Shown in pieces: positions 37,001-46,449 of a DNA stretch of 64,000 bases. The stretch comes from Metopolophium dirhodum (lineage: Eukaryota; Arthropoda; Insecta; Hemiptera; Aphididae), in the NCBI RefSeq assembly GCF_019925205.1, contig NC_083560.1, forward strand, positions 57,148,270 through 57,212,269. Reading direction: 5' to 3'. The notes below the pieces were generated by a model. It ran no database searches. It worked only from the letters and a program-made list of their open reading frames with translations, and was not told where the DNA came from. Position numbers and translations under genes: made by a program. Every line of letters starts with the position of its first letter. Within the stretch, counting starts at the first letter, position 1.

Positions 37001-38680
37001 GTGATGCAGGTACGCTACACGTTTAACATGTATTTTGATTTTGAATATAAAATGTTGCATAATGTATATTTTAAATGATAGGAAAACTGAAGGTTTTACA
37101 AAATAATTTGTCAAATTTAAAAAACTTTAATTAATTTGGATGTTAAAATGTTTTATGATAAATGTTAATCTACTATTCCACTATTTACATTTTTCATTTC
37201 ACGGAATATTTCATTTTATGATTCACTTCAAAAATTACAATAGAAGTTTTAATGGTTATTTATTAAAGAAGAACATATTTTTAATGATCCACTAACTAAC
37301 CTAAGTATTTTATTCGGCTTTGAGATTAAATTTATATAATTCAATATTACTGTAACGGCTAAATGCTGTTCAAGATTATCATAATCAAAAATCTGTCTTA
37401 AAGTAACCGTAAAATTATTTGATTTCTTAAAAAAAAGTTGCATGTCTAAAGATACCCCATTTGTACCATCTTAATGCTTTTTTAACTTTGACTTATGAGG
37501 ACGCTACACCCGCATGCATGTCTCCGTCTTACAAATGTACAACTAATGAAAACTGTTTTGCGCAAGATAACTATGCTCCCTCTTCTACTTACAGTAGAAT
37601 TACCTAAATTCCACAACACATAATGAAGAACTTTATCTGTATCGTTGCGTTTTTGTTTTTTTGATACCACTGCTACGACACAGATAAAGTTCTTCCCTAT
37701 ACGGTTTGGAATTTTGCTAATTCTACTATAAATACAGAGGGAACATAGTTCTCCAGCGCAAAACAGTTTTTGCTATGTTGTGCATTTGTAAGACAGAGAC
37801 AACGCATGCGGGTGGGGCGTCCTCTTAAGATTGATTTAATTTTGATTTTTTTCATCTACAATTAATTTTCCAATGAAATATTTGTTCAAGATTTTTTGAC
37901 TGTGAGAAGTCAAAAAAGAAAAAAAAAGTGAAACTTGAAAGGATAAAATTAAGTTAGGTACCTTAATGAAATGAAAAAAGTCAATTTCTGTTCTGTTGTT
38001 AGTTTGTTACCTATAATGATTAAGTAAGAACCCACTACACTATATCAATGGAATACTGAAGTTATTTTTTAATTAATTAAAAATGTATTGTCAATACATA
38101 TATTCAAACTACCTACAATTTAAATATTAGAGGTGTTGTAGATATGTAATTTATTTACCTTTATTTTTTTTTATCTGAATATAATATTATATATTCTTAA
38201 AATATTATGATAAGTACAAACTATGTAATTCAAAAAAATACGATCTTATATTTTAAAATAATTGAAACTGAATGCTATTTAAAAATGAACTATAAATAAT
38301 AACGTTATTAGATGAAAAAACTTACTATTTGTTTGTATTTTAAATTCCAGAATGGGCCTTTGCCGTTTACAAAATTTGAGTACTTAGTTGCTTGGTTATA
38401 TAGAGAGTTCATGGGACCATACCTGTTTTTAACAGCACTCTTATGGCGCCCATCTGTTGTTACATGGACCACACGGCAATATCGCCTACGTTGGGGTGGT
38501 CTATCAGAAATTTATAACCAACAACCAACAAGCTCTAGCTCAGATTCCATAACTGCCACAGTGCCTATAGCAACTACTACCAGTGTCACTTATGACACAA
38601 CTGTGCCTAACAATTATTGTAGTACTCACCAGCAGCAACCTCCAAATGGTATTGGGTTCACATCAAAAATTAAAGTTTAA
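24901..38680 (+). CDS. GlcT: ceramide glucosyltransferase (glucosylceramide synthase, GT21), 8 exons
   Basis: Transfers glucose from UDP-glucose to ceramide on the cytosolic face of the Golgi, the first step of glycosphingolipid synthesis. Exons: 24901-25013, 25116-25311, 25391-25493, 25650-25751, 26050-26276, 36438-36703, 36814-37009 and 38351-38680. They join in phase to 510 codons plus TAA, with GT-AG introns. An N-terminal membrane anchor lies at about residues 13-36. The family motifs are present: VVDRNDPA (Asp112), SDSS (Asp167), VHQVPF (His192), AEDYFMAK (Asp297) and RLRRW (333-337). Hydrophobic C-terminal segments follow. The human enzyme has 394 residues. The excess here is a linker at about residues 46-66, an Asn/Ser-rich insertion between the VHQVPF and ATLEK motifs, and a Ser/Thr/Gln-rich C-terminus. 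An in-frame stop upstream supports Met1 at 24901; Met8 is an alternative start. Confidence 0.93.
25116..25311 (+). CDS. GlcT: GlcT exon 2: linker and start of the GT-A domain
   Basis: Contains GVSILKPLLGVDPNLFVNL, strongly matching the family's PGVSLLKPL-GVDPNL signature. Acceptor AATAG|GAAG; donor CCAATG|GTAATA, phase 0. About 20 residues before this motif (SSVQLIPSLVSLEHGLPRN) are an extra linker compared with the human enzyme. Confidence 0.9.
25391..25493 (+). CDS. GlcT: GlcT exon 3: first catalytic Asp motif
   Basis: Encodes YEVLICVVDRNDPAAM and on to VDARLFL. Asp112 and Asp115 correspond to the D1 UDP-sugar site of GT21. Acceptor TTTACAG|TATG; donor TTTTTAG|GTATTT, phase 1. Confidence 0.92.
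25650..25751 (+). CDS. GlcT: GlcT exon 4: second catalytic Asp motif
   Basis: Reads VGVNPKINNVHAAYQAAKYS, then ISDSSIK, where Asp167 is the metal-binding D2 position. Acceptor TTTATAG|GTGG, donor AAAAA|GTATAA, phase 1. Confidence 0.92.
26050..26276 (+). CDS. GlcT: GlcT exon 5: His motif and polar insertion
   Basis: Reads DTLSDMVDNMADDVAIVHQV and PFTCDR, then a polar stretch of about 37 residues with N-x-S/T sequons, then RRFVATLEK. In the human enzyme the His motif is followed within ten residues by the ATLEQ motif, so the stretch is an insertion. Acceptor TTTTCAG|TG; donor GAAAAA|GTGAGT, phase 0. A 10.2 kb intron follows. Confidence 0.9.
26941..27205 (+). mobile_element. non-autonomous element with GGTTCTGTAC inverted repeats and GC hairpin tail
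   Basis: Starts AAGGTTCTGTACTG and has the inverse GGTACAGAACCCTT at 27154-27167, followed by GCGCGAGTCCGACTCGCACT (a GCGAGTC/GACTCGC hairpin), TTGACCGG and a T-run. From memory, nearly this sequence is a very common interspersed repeat in Lepidoptera and also occurs in other insects. It sits in GlcT intron 5 in a GC-richer patch that contrasts with its AT-rich surroundings. No ORF; transposon class unclear. Confidence 0.65.
28040..28858 (-). mobile_element. hAT element remnant with 8-bp TSD
   Basis: Left terminus CAGGGGTCGGCAACC and right terminus GGTTGCCGGTGCCTG are inverted repeats of the hAT type. CTTTAGAG is duplicated exactly at 28032-28039 and 28859-28866. The insertion split a family A copy (AGTTGGTACTTT | AGAGGGGTGGG). 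It contains the 3' end of a transposase gene on the minus strand, and the rest has been deleted. Confidence 0.9.
28311..28556 (-). pseudogene. hAT transposase C-terminal fragment (hATC dimerisation region)
   Basis: The minus-strand frame reads KSFAKKMITAFGSTYICEQT followed by FSILKFRKNKYCSRLSDEHL and NTVLRISTSNL. This matches the hATC region of the domesticated-type hAT transposases (ZBED5/FAM200/SCAN-ZBED group), where the usual form is MFGSTYLCEQTFS...SRLTDEHL. It ends with TGA-distal QPQKSH. The catalytic RNase H-like part and BED finger are missing, so it cannot be active. Confidence 0.8.
30697..30735 (+). pseudogene. possible tiny hAT/ZMYM1-like transposase remnant
   Basis: The frame reads FSTFKYIKNWLRS, which resembles the end of hAT transposases of the ZMYM1-like group. 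It is preceded by a G/C-rich GGTGGGCCCGCC patch like a hAT terminus. Thirteen residues is too little for certainty. Confidence 0.3.
31200..36437. other. remainder of GlcT intron 5, no gene recognised
   Basis: AT-rich intronic DNA. 31729-31790 carries one family C end (AAGAGGACGCCACACCTGCA). 30520-30600 just upstream has another family C block (GCAAAACAGTTTTTGCTATG). Overlapping opposite-strand frames at 34878-35106 have no recognisable product. The poly-T tract before 36431 is the acceptor of exon 6. Confidence 0.45.
36438..36703 (+). CDS. GlcT: GlcT exon 6: third catalytic Asp and start of RxxRW
   Basis: Reads VFFGTAHARVYLMADLVGA, CHTGMSTLLRKQAMDECGG, AEDYFMAK with catalytic Asp297, and SKFQDRLRR. 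The final Arg codon is split with exon 7. Cys268 sits where the human inhibitor-sensitive Cys lies. Donor AGAAG|GTAATA, phase 2. Confidence 0.93.
36814..37009 (+). CDS. GlcT: GlcT exon 7: RxxRW motif completion and membrane segment
   Basis: Completes RLRRWVKLRIAMVPHTIVLE and continues with hydrophobic segments (LSECLILGACAAWAAN and ending LLDWILLNVMQ), the C-terminal membrane region. Acceptor TTTCAG|GTGG; donor ATGCAG|GTACGC, phase 0. Confidence 0.92.
37010..38350 (+). other. GlcT intron 7
   Basis: 1.34 kb intron that contains the family C element at 37497-37824. The remainder is AT-rich and shows no other feature. Confidence 0.8.
37497..37824. mobile_element. family C inverted-repeat MITE (piggyBac-like target)
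   Basis: The two halves are diverged inverted repeats. GAGGACGCTACACCCGCATG at the left pairs with the inverse of CATGCGGGTGGGGCGTCCTC at the right, and similarity continues inward through the CTTACAAATG and AAAACTGTTTTGCGC blocks, so the transcript could fold into one long hairpin. It is flanked by TTAT (left) and TTAA (right). Other family C ends in this window also abut TTAA (15866, 22487), which suggests piggyBac-type TTAA targeting. It lies in GlcT intron 7. Confidence 0.7.
38351..38680 (+). CDS. GlcT: GlcT exon 8: C-terminal membrane region and tail
   Basis: Reads TKFEYLVAWLYREFMGPYLF and TTRQYRLRWGGLSE, matching the end of the human enzyme (RTGRYRLRCGG). About 50 further residues rich in Ser, Thr and Gln follow before TAA at 38678-38680. 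This tail is absent from mammalian enzymes. Confidence 0.92.
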   Translation, partial: NGPLPFTKFEYLVAWLYREFMGPYLFLTALLWRPSVVTWTTRQYRLRWGGLSEIYNQQPTSSSSDSITATVPIATTTSVTYDTTVPNNYCSTHQQQPPNGIGFTSKIKV

Positions 38681-38872
38681 AAAACAGCAAACAGCTACTT
38701 ACAAACTTTTTTACGAATTTATTTTTAAAACTAAGATAATAATTTACCTTCACTTTAAGTATAACCATTATTTATAATGATCTGGAAAAATATTTTTGAT
38801 GTCACGTGCCTTTTGAAAAATCTATGTATAAACTGTAATATATAATGTTATAATTTTGTAATTAAAATAATA

Positions 38873-38878
38873 AATAAA
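38873..38878 (+). terminator. polyadenylation signal AATAAA for GlcT
   Basis: AATAAA lies 193 bases after the stop codon in an A/T-rich 3' UTR. It is the best-placed canonical signal, and a TATGTAATAAT run follows. Cleavage position not determined. Confidence 0.55.
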
Positions 38879-38890
38879 ATATATGTAATA

Positions 38891-39179
38891 ATAATATGTT
38901 TACAGTATGTCCAAAGATAGAAGTGATTCTCAGTATTTTTGATGAAAGGTGTTCAATTTGAATTGTGGTTTTTTCCTAAAGGTTATTGTAGTACACATTT
39001 TGGAAATAATTCAGATTTTGTTATATGTGCATGTGCTCAAAAACAATTTTTTTTAAATGTTTTAATGACAAATGAGAACACAGCTTAATTTTTAAGTAAT
39101 TTTATTTATCATGTTTTCTTTTAACTTAGAAATAAAGTGTACGAGACCAAATATAAGTTTTTAAATATGGTCTATCTAC
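38891..39179. other. AT-rich spacer downstream of GlcT
   Basis: No gene or element end is seen. Confidence 0.4.
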
Positions 39180-39183
39180 TTAA

Positions 39184-39816
39184 CCTTTTCACTGTTACAC
39201 TATTTATGCACTGCAACCTGTGTATGCTACAAAAATAAAATATATATTTTTTAAGTTTAAATTTTGAGATCTACCTATATGATCTAATTATTTGAGGAGT
39301 AAAAGGAGATTTTCCGTCTTTGTCTAACACATGTGAAAAATAGGAATTTTGATCTGTTTTCATTTCAACGTACCAATTGATCTAGTGAAGTGATAAGAAT
39401 TCTAAAAACAGATTTGAATATGTCATCAAGTCTACTAAAGATAGACCCAGATTTTTAATTTTAAATCCCTCAAAAATGTAAATATTCCGTTTTGTTTTTT
39501 AGTACAATTTTTTTTTAGATTTAGGGGGATAATATCTTAAATGTGGGAAAATAGATCTGAAGTATACATGCAAATTCAAATCAATCTGTTTTTAGAATTA
39601 TTATCGCTTCACTAGATTAATCGGTACGTTTGAATGAAAACACAACTAAATTCCTATATTCTATGTGTGTTAGACAAATACAGAAAAACATTGCTTCCAA
39701 TCCCCTTAAGTTTAAAATAATGTGAGCCAGGGTTTCTTTAAGTTGCACAGTTTTCGGCAAATTATAATATAATAAAGTACAGGAATGTAATAGTACAGTC
39801 TGGAGCAGTGAAAGAG
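39184..39816. mobile_element. piggyBac-like MITE with TTAA target sites
   Basis: The termini CCTTTTCACTG (left) and CAGTGAAAGAG (right) are inverted repeats, with exact TTAA on each side (39180-39183 and 39817-39820). Longer subterminal inverted repeats follow: the TTTGTCTAACACATG and TCTAGTGAAGTGATAAGAAT blocks at 39320-39400 pair with 39580-39680. Both the TTAA duplication and the C-rich first bases fit piggyBac superfamily MITEs. Confidence 0.7.
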
Positions 39817-39821
39817 TTAAC

Positions 39822-41069
39822 ATTTAACTTGTTATAAAAAGTATAAAAAAAATCAATTTTTGATATTTAATCCTTTTTGATTTAATAACAGTTTATTAAC
39901 AAAAATATTTTAGTTAGTAACACAAGGACTAATTAGTATTATTAATATGAAATTTAAACTGTCAGCTGAATGTAGAATATGCTTAAATATTAAGTTTTGT
40001 ACATTTAGCCAAACATGTAAAAATGACTCAGTCAATTATAATTACTTAGTCAAACAAAAACGGATTATATGTGATGTACTATAGATGATTTAACCATGGT
40101 AGTTGTGTTCAAATTTGTAATTAAAACTAAGTATTGCTATTAAAAAAAATAAAAATACTTATATGCCCATATACTAATCATAAGTTAATTATTTAATCGT
40201 TTCTAAAATGTGAAATACAAAACAATAATATCTAGTCTTGAAAATGTCATTCTAAAAAAATACTTAATGTCAAATTTATCTTTTGATACATTGTAAATAT
40301 AACACATATATAAATTTGTAACAATGATGGTTTTCATTATTTTTTGATTAATTTATTTTTAAACATTGAATTCTTCAAAATTAATGGAATTTACTAACTA
40401 TATAAATATTAAATAGAAGTTGTTATGTCAGATGTATACAAAAGGAGAACATAGTATACAGTTTCACGTTTGGAAAACTAAAACTTATGTTATTAATTAA
40501 AAAATCAAAATTTATTTTTGGTTTTTATGTAAAGGCAAATAGGTAACAATTTATGTGCCATAATTGAATATTTTGAGAAAGAGAATGATTAATTAATTTT
40601 AAATTGCCTAATAGGTTAATGTAAAAATATGTGTATTGTGATTGGAGCGGGGGGGGGGGGGGGATGAAGATGGTAGACAGTTCTATTATACTGTCTCCAA
40701 AAAAGTTATGTATTTAATGTATTTTGTAGAATTCCAAATAGGTACAATAAAAAAAATTATTTTTTTTAGTTCAATATAATTTGTTCTTTACTTAAATAAA
40801 AAATTAATTCTTGGACTTGATAAATTGTTATGTAACTTTAGGTAATTTTGTATATATTTAAAATTATAAAATATTAATTATATTTATCACTGTTTAATAT
40901 ATTTCTTTAGATTTATACAATTTACAAACTCATCCAGTAGTGGTATTAATTGGTAGGGGTGGTGGGGGTTAGAGAGTCTCCATGGAATTAATTTTATTCC
41001 TATATGTTTTTTCAATGTGGGTAAATAAGAAAAATAATGTCCATACATCTATAAAAAAATAGCGGGTTA
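39822..41069. other. intergenic DNA with a poly-G tract
   Basis: AT-rich, no gene. A run of 15 G at 40649-40663 stands out in this base composition and is a possible sequencing or replication trouble spot. Confidence 0.5.
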
Positions 41070-41918
41070 GTGGATGTCGCTCTGCTGTGCAGTAGGTTAT
41101 AAGTGGGTCACTATAATGGGTTCGATAATAGATTAGACATTAAATTTGAAATTAATGATATAATATAATTGTATTCGAAAACAATTCAGAGCGGAGATGG
41201 TTTGTCAGTCTAAGATATTTTATATTATATTTATATTCTTATTAATTATAATTAATTCGGTAGCCGGTATTCGGTAAGTTGAATTACTTAATTATACTTT
41301 ATTATAAAACTACAAAAAAATAACTAAAATCATTATTCTTGTTTATTTAATATGTAATTTCGTCCAAATTTTAATTCCAAATAACTTTATAGGTAGTGTT
41401 TATGTATATTTCTTAGACTTTTTGGTTACCAAATTAAATACATATTTGCAACCTTGTTTTTAATTCTCAACCCTTAGCTATAAAAGTTGAACATTTTATA
41501 AATTTATAACTACAAAATTATTTATAAATTTTCAATTTGATAATTTATGTCAAACTTTGAACTTTAAAACATTATAAAAAAGAATCTTGCATAAACTGAA
41601 AATTTCTGTAACAGTTCAAAAGAGTCAAAATATTTTAAAAATCTTATCAAGCGTAGTAATTGATAAAATAAATATAATATGGTGTACATTTCAAGTATCT
41701 TCAGTTATTTGTTTATTGAATTACAACAAAATAAGAAAATCTCTACATGAAAAATTGATTGAATATCCAATGTTGTAATAATTTTAACTTCAAATACTCA
41801 TAAACATTTAATTTGACTTTCCGATGGACATTTTTTTGTTTGTCAAAAGTAGACAAATTTATAAGAATTTTTGTATTAAATGTTCAAATCTTAGATTTAA
41901 AAGAAAAAATGTGGATAA
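41070..41918 (-). repeat. family A repeat, partial copy
   Basis: Starts GTGGATGTCGCTCTGCTGTG, the inverse of the family A end at 7471, with CAATTCAGAGCGGAGATGG shortly after. It runs into the next copy at 41919 without its far end, so the two may be a nested or tandem pair. Confidence 0.6.
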
Positions 41919-43107
41919 GTGGATGTCGCTCTGCTATACAGTAGGTTACAAGTGGGTCACTGTAATGGATGGTGTTAAATTTGAATTCAATGAAATAATA
42001 TTATTGTATAAGAAAAACGATTCTGAGCGAAAACGGTCAGTCAGCCTATGATATTACCAAGTATATTTGATGATATTATTGTGAATAAAGTAATTTAAAT
42101 ATAACCTATTTACGTGGAGCCTTGTTTTAAATTTTCAATCCTTTGCCATAAAAGTTAAACAATTTATACATTTTAACTACAAAATAATTAATAAATTATA
42201 AATTTGATAAATGTTGTCAAAATTTGAACTTAAAATGCTTATAAAAAAAAATTAAGTATCTACAGTCATTCGTTTTTTAATTACAATAAAATAAGAAAAT
42301 TGTTACATGAGAAATCGAGTAAATATCAAATGTTGTAAAAATATAAATTTCAGACGTTCATAAAAATTTAATTTAAGTTTCTTGTAGACATTTTTTTTTT
42401 GATAAAGGTTGTCAAACTTATGAGTAATCTTATATTACATTTTCAAATCTTAGATTTAAAAAGAAAAAGTTTTATGAATTCTCAACTCAAAATAATTTGC
42501 TAATTTTCATGATTTTTCCGTATTTTGTCAAAATTTGAACTTTAAATGTTTGTAAATAAAAACTGTGACTAAGGATTTTTAATTTTTTTCATCTGCCTTT
42601 GAAACAATAACCTAGGATAAACTTAAATTTTCAAGCTTTTTTACTCAAGAGGTAAAATTGTATTGATATTTATAGAAAAAAAACTAAAAAAATGGAAATT
42701 GACAATGTCCGTAAACAGCTCAAAATAAGTCAAAATATTTGGAAAACGTTATGGTTAGGAAATACAATTATAAACATTCAGTCGAAATTTCATGTCCCTA
42801 CGGTCATTTGTTTTAGAGTTACACCAAAAACCAAAATCGATTTTCTCGAAAACAGATTTTGCGTAAAAATTCCCGCTTTTCCTTAATTTTTCTTTTGTTT
42901 TTCACGTCGCTTTTGAAAACTACTTTGACCTCCCAAAGTACCAACTAGATTCACTTTCCTATCAGAAAAGTTACTGTTGAAGAAAATCCAAGCACTTTTA
43001 CTGTCCTAAAAGGTGATGACAGACACAAAAATAAAATTAAAAATTAAAAAAAAAAACCCACATCATTGTAAAATCAATACATTCATCGCTTCGCTTAGAA
43101 TCTAAAA
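41919..43107 (-). repeat. family A repeat, complete reference copy
   Basis: Runs from GTGGATGTCGCTCTGCTATA to CGCTTCGCTTAGAATCTAAA, the clearest pair of family A ends in the window (1.19 kb). GATTCTGAGCGAA at 42019-42031 and its inverse near the far end form subterminal inverted repeats. An open frame at 42692-42886 (+) corresponds to the minus-strand frame at 6113-6481. No recognised protein domain. Confidence 0.7.
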
Positions 43108-43109
43108 TG

Positions 43110-43860
43110 TATGAATGTTTTATTCAAAATAATTTGCACATTTTCATGATTTTTACGTATTTTGTCAAAATCAAACTTTAAATGCTAGGTATAAAAAATG
43201 TGACAATGTATTTTAATATTTTTCAGCTGTCATTGTAACACTATATTAGGAACCTTGTTTTAAATTTTCAATACATTTATGGTAAACATATATTTTTGTT
43301 TTAAGAAGAATATTTTTAGTATCATGATGCATATAAACTATCTTATAAACATATTAAATTGTGATATTATAATTACATCAAAAAGTTTCAGAATCTGTTA
43401 TTATTGACAGTATTTCCGTATTATATGGTTAATGTTAGCAAGGGGGGATTTTTTTAGTTTTTATTCTATAAATGTCAATTAAATTGTATTCATTGGGCCA
43501 ATAAGCTTGAAAATTGAATACAAGATTCCTCCGTAATTCCTAAGTAGTAATAATAGCAGTTGAGTAATATTAAAGGCCCATTGGCACTATTTTTTATAAG
43601 TATTTAAAGTTCAAATGTTGACAGAATTTATCAAAATCTTGAAAATTTGCAAATTATTTTGTAGTTAAAAAATTATAAATTCTAAAAGATTATAGCCAAG
43701 GATTGAAAATTTAAAACAAGGTGTCTTATAAATATTTTATACTGTAACTAACAAATCTAAAAAGTATATAAATATACTGTTATCTTTTAAGTACTTATAT
43801 ACATTATACATTTTAAGTTCGAATTTGGATGAAAATAGTAAAATACACATTAAACCCTGG
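43110..43860. repeat. family A fragments in mixed orientation
   Basis: 43110-43270 continues family A internal sequence in minus orientation. 43450-43730 has the + orientation blocks (the TTGGGCCAATAAGCTTGAAA and GATTGAAAATTTAAAACAAGG blocks). Both lack ends. Confidence 0.5.
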
Positions 43861-45478
43861 ACTACTGGACCTACTGAACTACTGGACCCCCCAGAACCTT
43901 TCCAAAAAAAACCTAAAAATTCTTAAATTTTAGCTGACCCCGTTTTATGTAGGCTTTCGTGGACATGTTTTTTCCCGTGAACAAAATATTTATATGAAAT
44001 ATAGTAATGTTTAAAATTAGCTAACGGACGCTATTGAACGCCCAAAAACCCCCCTCGAGCGTACCTACCCGTATTAGATAAACATAAATAATTCTGGAAA
44101 CAATCGAAACATTGCAAGAAATCGACGACGCACATCATTCTCCAATAAACTATTTCTATAGGTAGTTATTATTAATCTATTTGAATTTTTGCTTTGTAAA
44201 CAAGACAATCGTCGTAGAATCATTTACTTCATGTTTGTATTTCGTTACCGAACGACGGCAGCGGCTTTAAGTAAAGTTCATATTTTTTCAATAAAATAGA
44301 TAATATCTATTACGCTGTAAGTATCAAATAAATATATAATAAATTAGTAAATAATAATAATAGCTCATTGATCTGATGTGAGCCGTAAGGAATATATTAT
44401 TTTTAATAATAGCTAAAAACATTAATGTAATTTGCGCGGTGTTTATTGACTGACAGTTAGTGTTCGTATCTAAGTCCTATTCATTTTCTGTCCAGAGATT
44501 AGCGAGTGATATGGACGATTATTGTCATAATGTCATATTTTTACAATTTAAAAGATTCTCTCTTACCACAAGAAATGTTGGATAAACATTGTAAAAAAAA
44601 GACTAGGTATTAGATTTTGTACTTTAAAATTATAAAATATACTTGTGTTGAAATTTAAAATATAATAAAAACTATTTTCTATTCTTATAATCTATAAAAA
44701 ATTATTTCTTTTTATCAATACCCACCTATATATTTTATGTCAGAATTATTGCCCTCCCCACAGAAAAAAATTAAAATACACCAATGACTATAATATTATA
44801 TTAGTTTAGGTAGGTACAATTAATGTACAATGTTTTTTGAAAAAATTAGTTCAACCTACCTTCTTCCTATTATTAATAAGAAAAAAAGTTACTAATTGTA
44901 ATAAGAATTAATTATAAAATATCCTTGGAAAATAGGCACACAGTCTCTGCTCAAAGAATCGTTTTTTTTTGTGTATAATGGTTTATCATTAAATTCAAAT
45001 TAACACATCTCTTACAGTTTACAGTTATCCATTGAGAATAGTTATTTGATTTTATAGTTGATAAGTACCTATACCAATATATTATATCTACCACTAAAGA
45101 TGGCAGTATAGCACATCAATGGTCAAACGTATAAAAATATAATATACAGTTGAGTGTTGACCCGTGTACGAGTGTGGAATCAACAAGCGCATGCCATCGT
45201 ACCTATCAACTCACAAGTTAACAGCGCCATTATAATTTACTTTAGAGAGTGTCAATAGCTAGAGAGTATGGGGGTAAGGCCAGGGGTCGCTAGGGCACAA
45301 TAGCATGTCATGCTTTAGGGCGGCATGCAACCTTAAAGAAATTGAAGGCGGCAAAATTAAATAAATATGGGTAAAGAAGAACGGCATTAATAAGTGTTCG
45401 CTAAGGGCTGAAAATATCTAACGACGGGCCTGGGTAGTAGTAGGCGTAGTAGGTTTTACAGCATGTCACAACGGATGA
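43861..45478. other. unexplained intergenic DNA
   Basis: Begins with an imperfect tandem ACTACTGGACC/ACTGAACTACTGGACC. 43990-44560 has a mildly higher GC content without a usable frame. 44940-45010 carries a degraded family A end. A small CAGGGGTCGCTAGG/GACGGGCCTGG pair at 45281-45432 looks like a hAT-like MITE but lacks a matching TSD. Confidence 0.35.
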
Positions 45479-46441
45479 CAGTGGCGTATATAGTTCTGAG
45501 GCCCTTTGTACCACTGCCCATAGTGATATTAGTAATTATTACAGGTACAACCAATTAGCATATTTCTTTATGTATTTTACTATTTTACATAACCATGACC
45601 CGTGGCCTGTATGCACTTTTGATGTCATACCCTTAGACCTATAAACTAATGGACAGCGCTTTCCACTCCGCCCTGCCATCAATGCACGGGAATCGTATAA
45701 GAGAATGAAAGAAGAAAGAACGAAGAGAGAAAAGAGAGAAAAACATTAAGTGGGGTAATCGTAGACCTATAATGAAACTAACACTGTATTTTCGCCACGT
45801 TCTCTTTTATCTTTTACTCTATATCGTACCCCTGACCTCTCTCTCTAAGCGCTGTCCATTAGTTTATAGGTCACACCTATAGTTTTTGTTATATTTGATA
45901 GTAAATATTAATTTTGAATATTGGAATTTAAATTGTATTTTTGCTGATAAGTGATAAGTTATCACTGATAACCGTCAATGAGTTAGAGTGGTATTTATAT
46001 AATATGTCGATGTGCGTTCTCTAGTTTTTTTAAGTTGATTTCCAATCACTATTGTATTAATTACAAGGCTTACAGGAATTGTTCAACACTAGGTTGATTA
46101 AAAACGTTTTTGAGGAATCAACAAGGAAAATAGAAATGTTAGATTATTAGGACTTGCTTTGATGCTGATTCATCATAATTTAACATTTATAATAGATAAA
46201 ATTGTCAATATTTAAAAAAAATATATATATATATATATAAATTAATTGTACATAATACCTTGGTCCTATTATAATATAATAATAAATATTTATAAAATAA
46301 AATAGCGAAATCTATATTTCTACTGTTTATGTTCTATTTATAACCAATCGTTTACCTAAAATAGTTCTATATATAGTTATGGCTATGCTTGACTAGTGGT
46401 AAATTGGCCCATCATGAAAATTATACCTACATACGCCACTG
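45479..46441. mobile_element. hAT-like MITE
   Basis: The termini CAGTGGCGTATATAG (left) and CTACATACGCCACTG (right) match at 14 of 15 positions as inverted repeats. Flanks ACGGATGA (45471-45478) and ACAGGTGA (46442-46449) agree at 6 of 8, as an aged 8-bp TSD might. No transposase. A second element (45636-45872) is nested inside. Confidence 0.6.
45636..45872. mobile_element. nested element with 26-bp perfect inverted repeats
   Basis: GACCTATAAACTAATGGACA and the next six bases (45636-45661) are exactly inverted at 45847-45872. The 185-bp interior is purine-rich on one side (AAGAGAGAAAAGAGAG) and pyrimidine-rich on the other. Perfect TIRs imply recent activity. No TSD is clear. Confidence 0.65.
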
Positions 46442-46449
46442 ACAGGTGA

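Noticed and set aside
45281..45432. Small CAGGGGTCG...CGACGGGCCTG element
   Set aside because: Termini pair only loosely and the flanks (GGTAAGGC and GGTAGTAG) do not form a convincing TSD.
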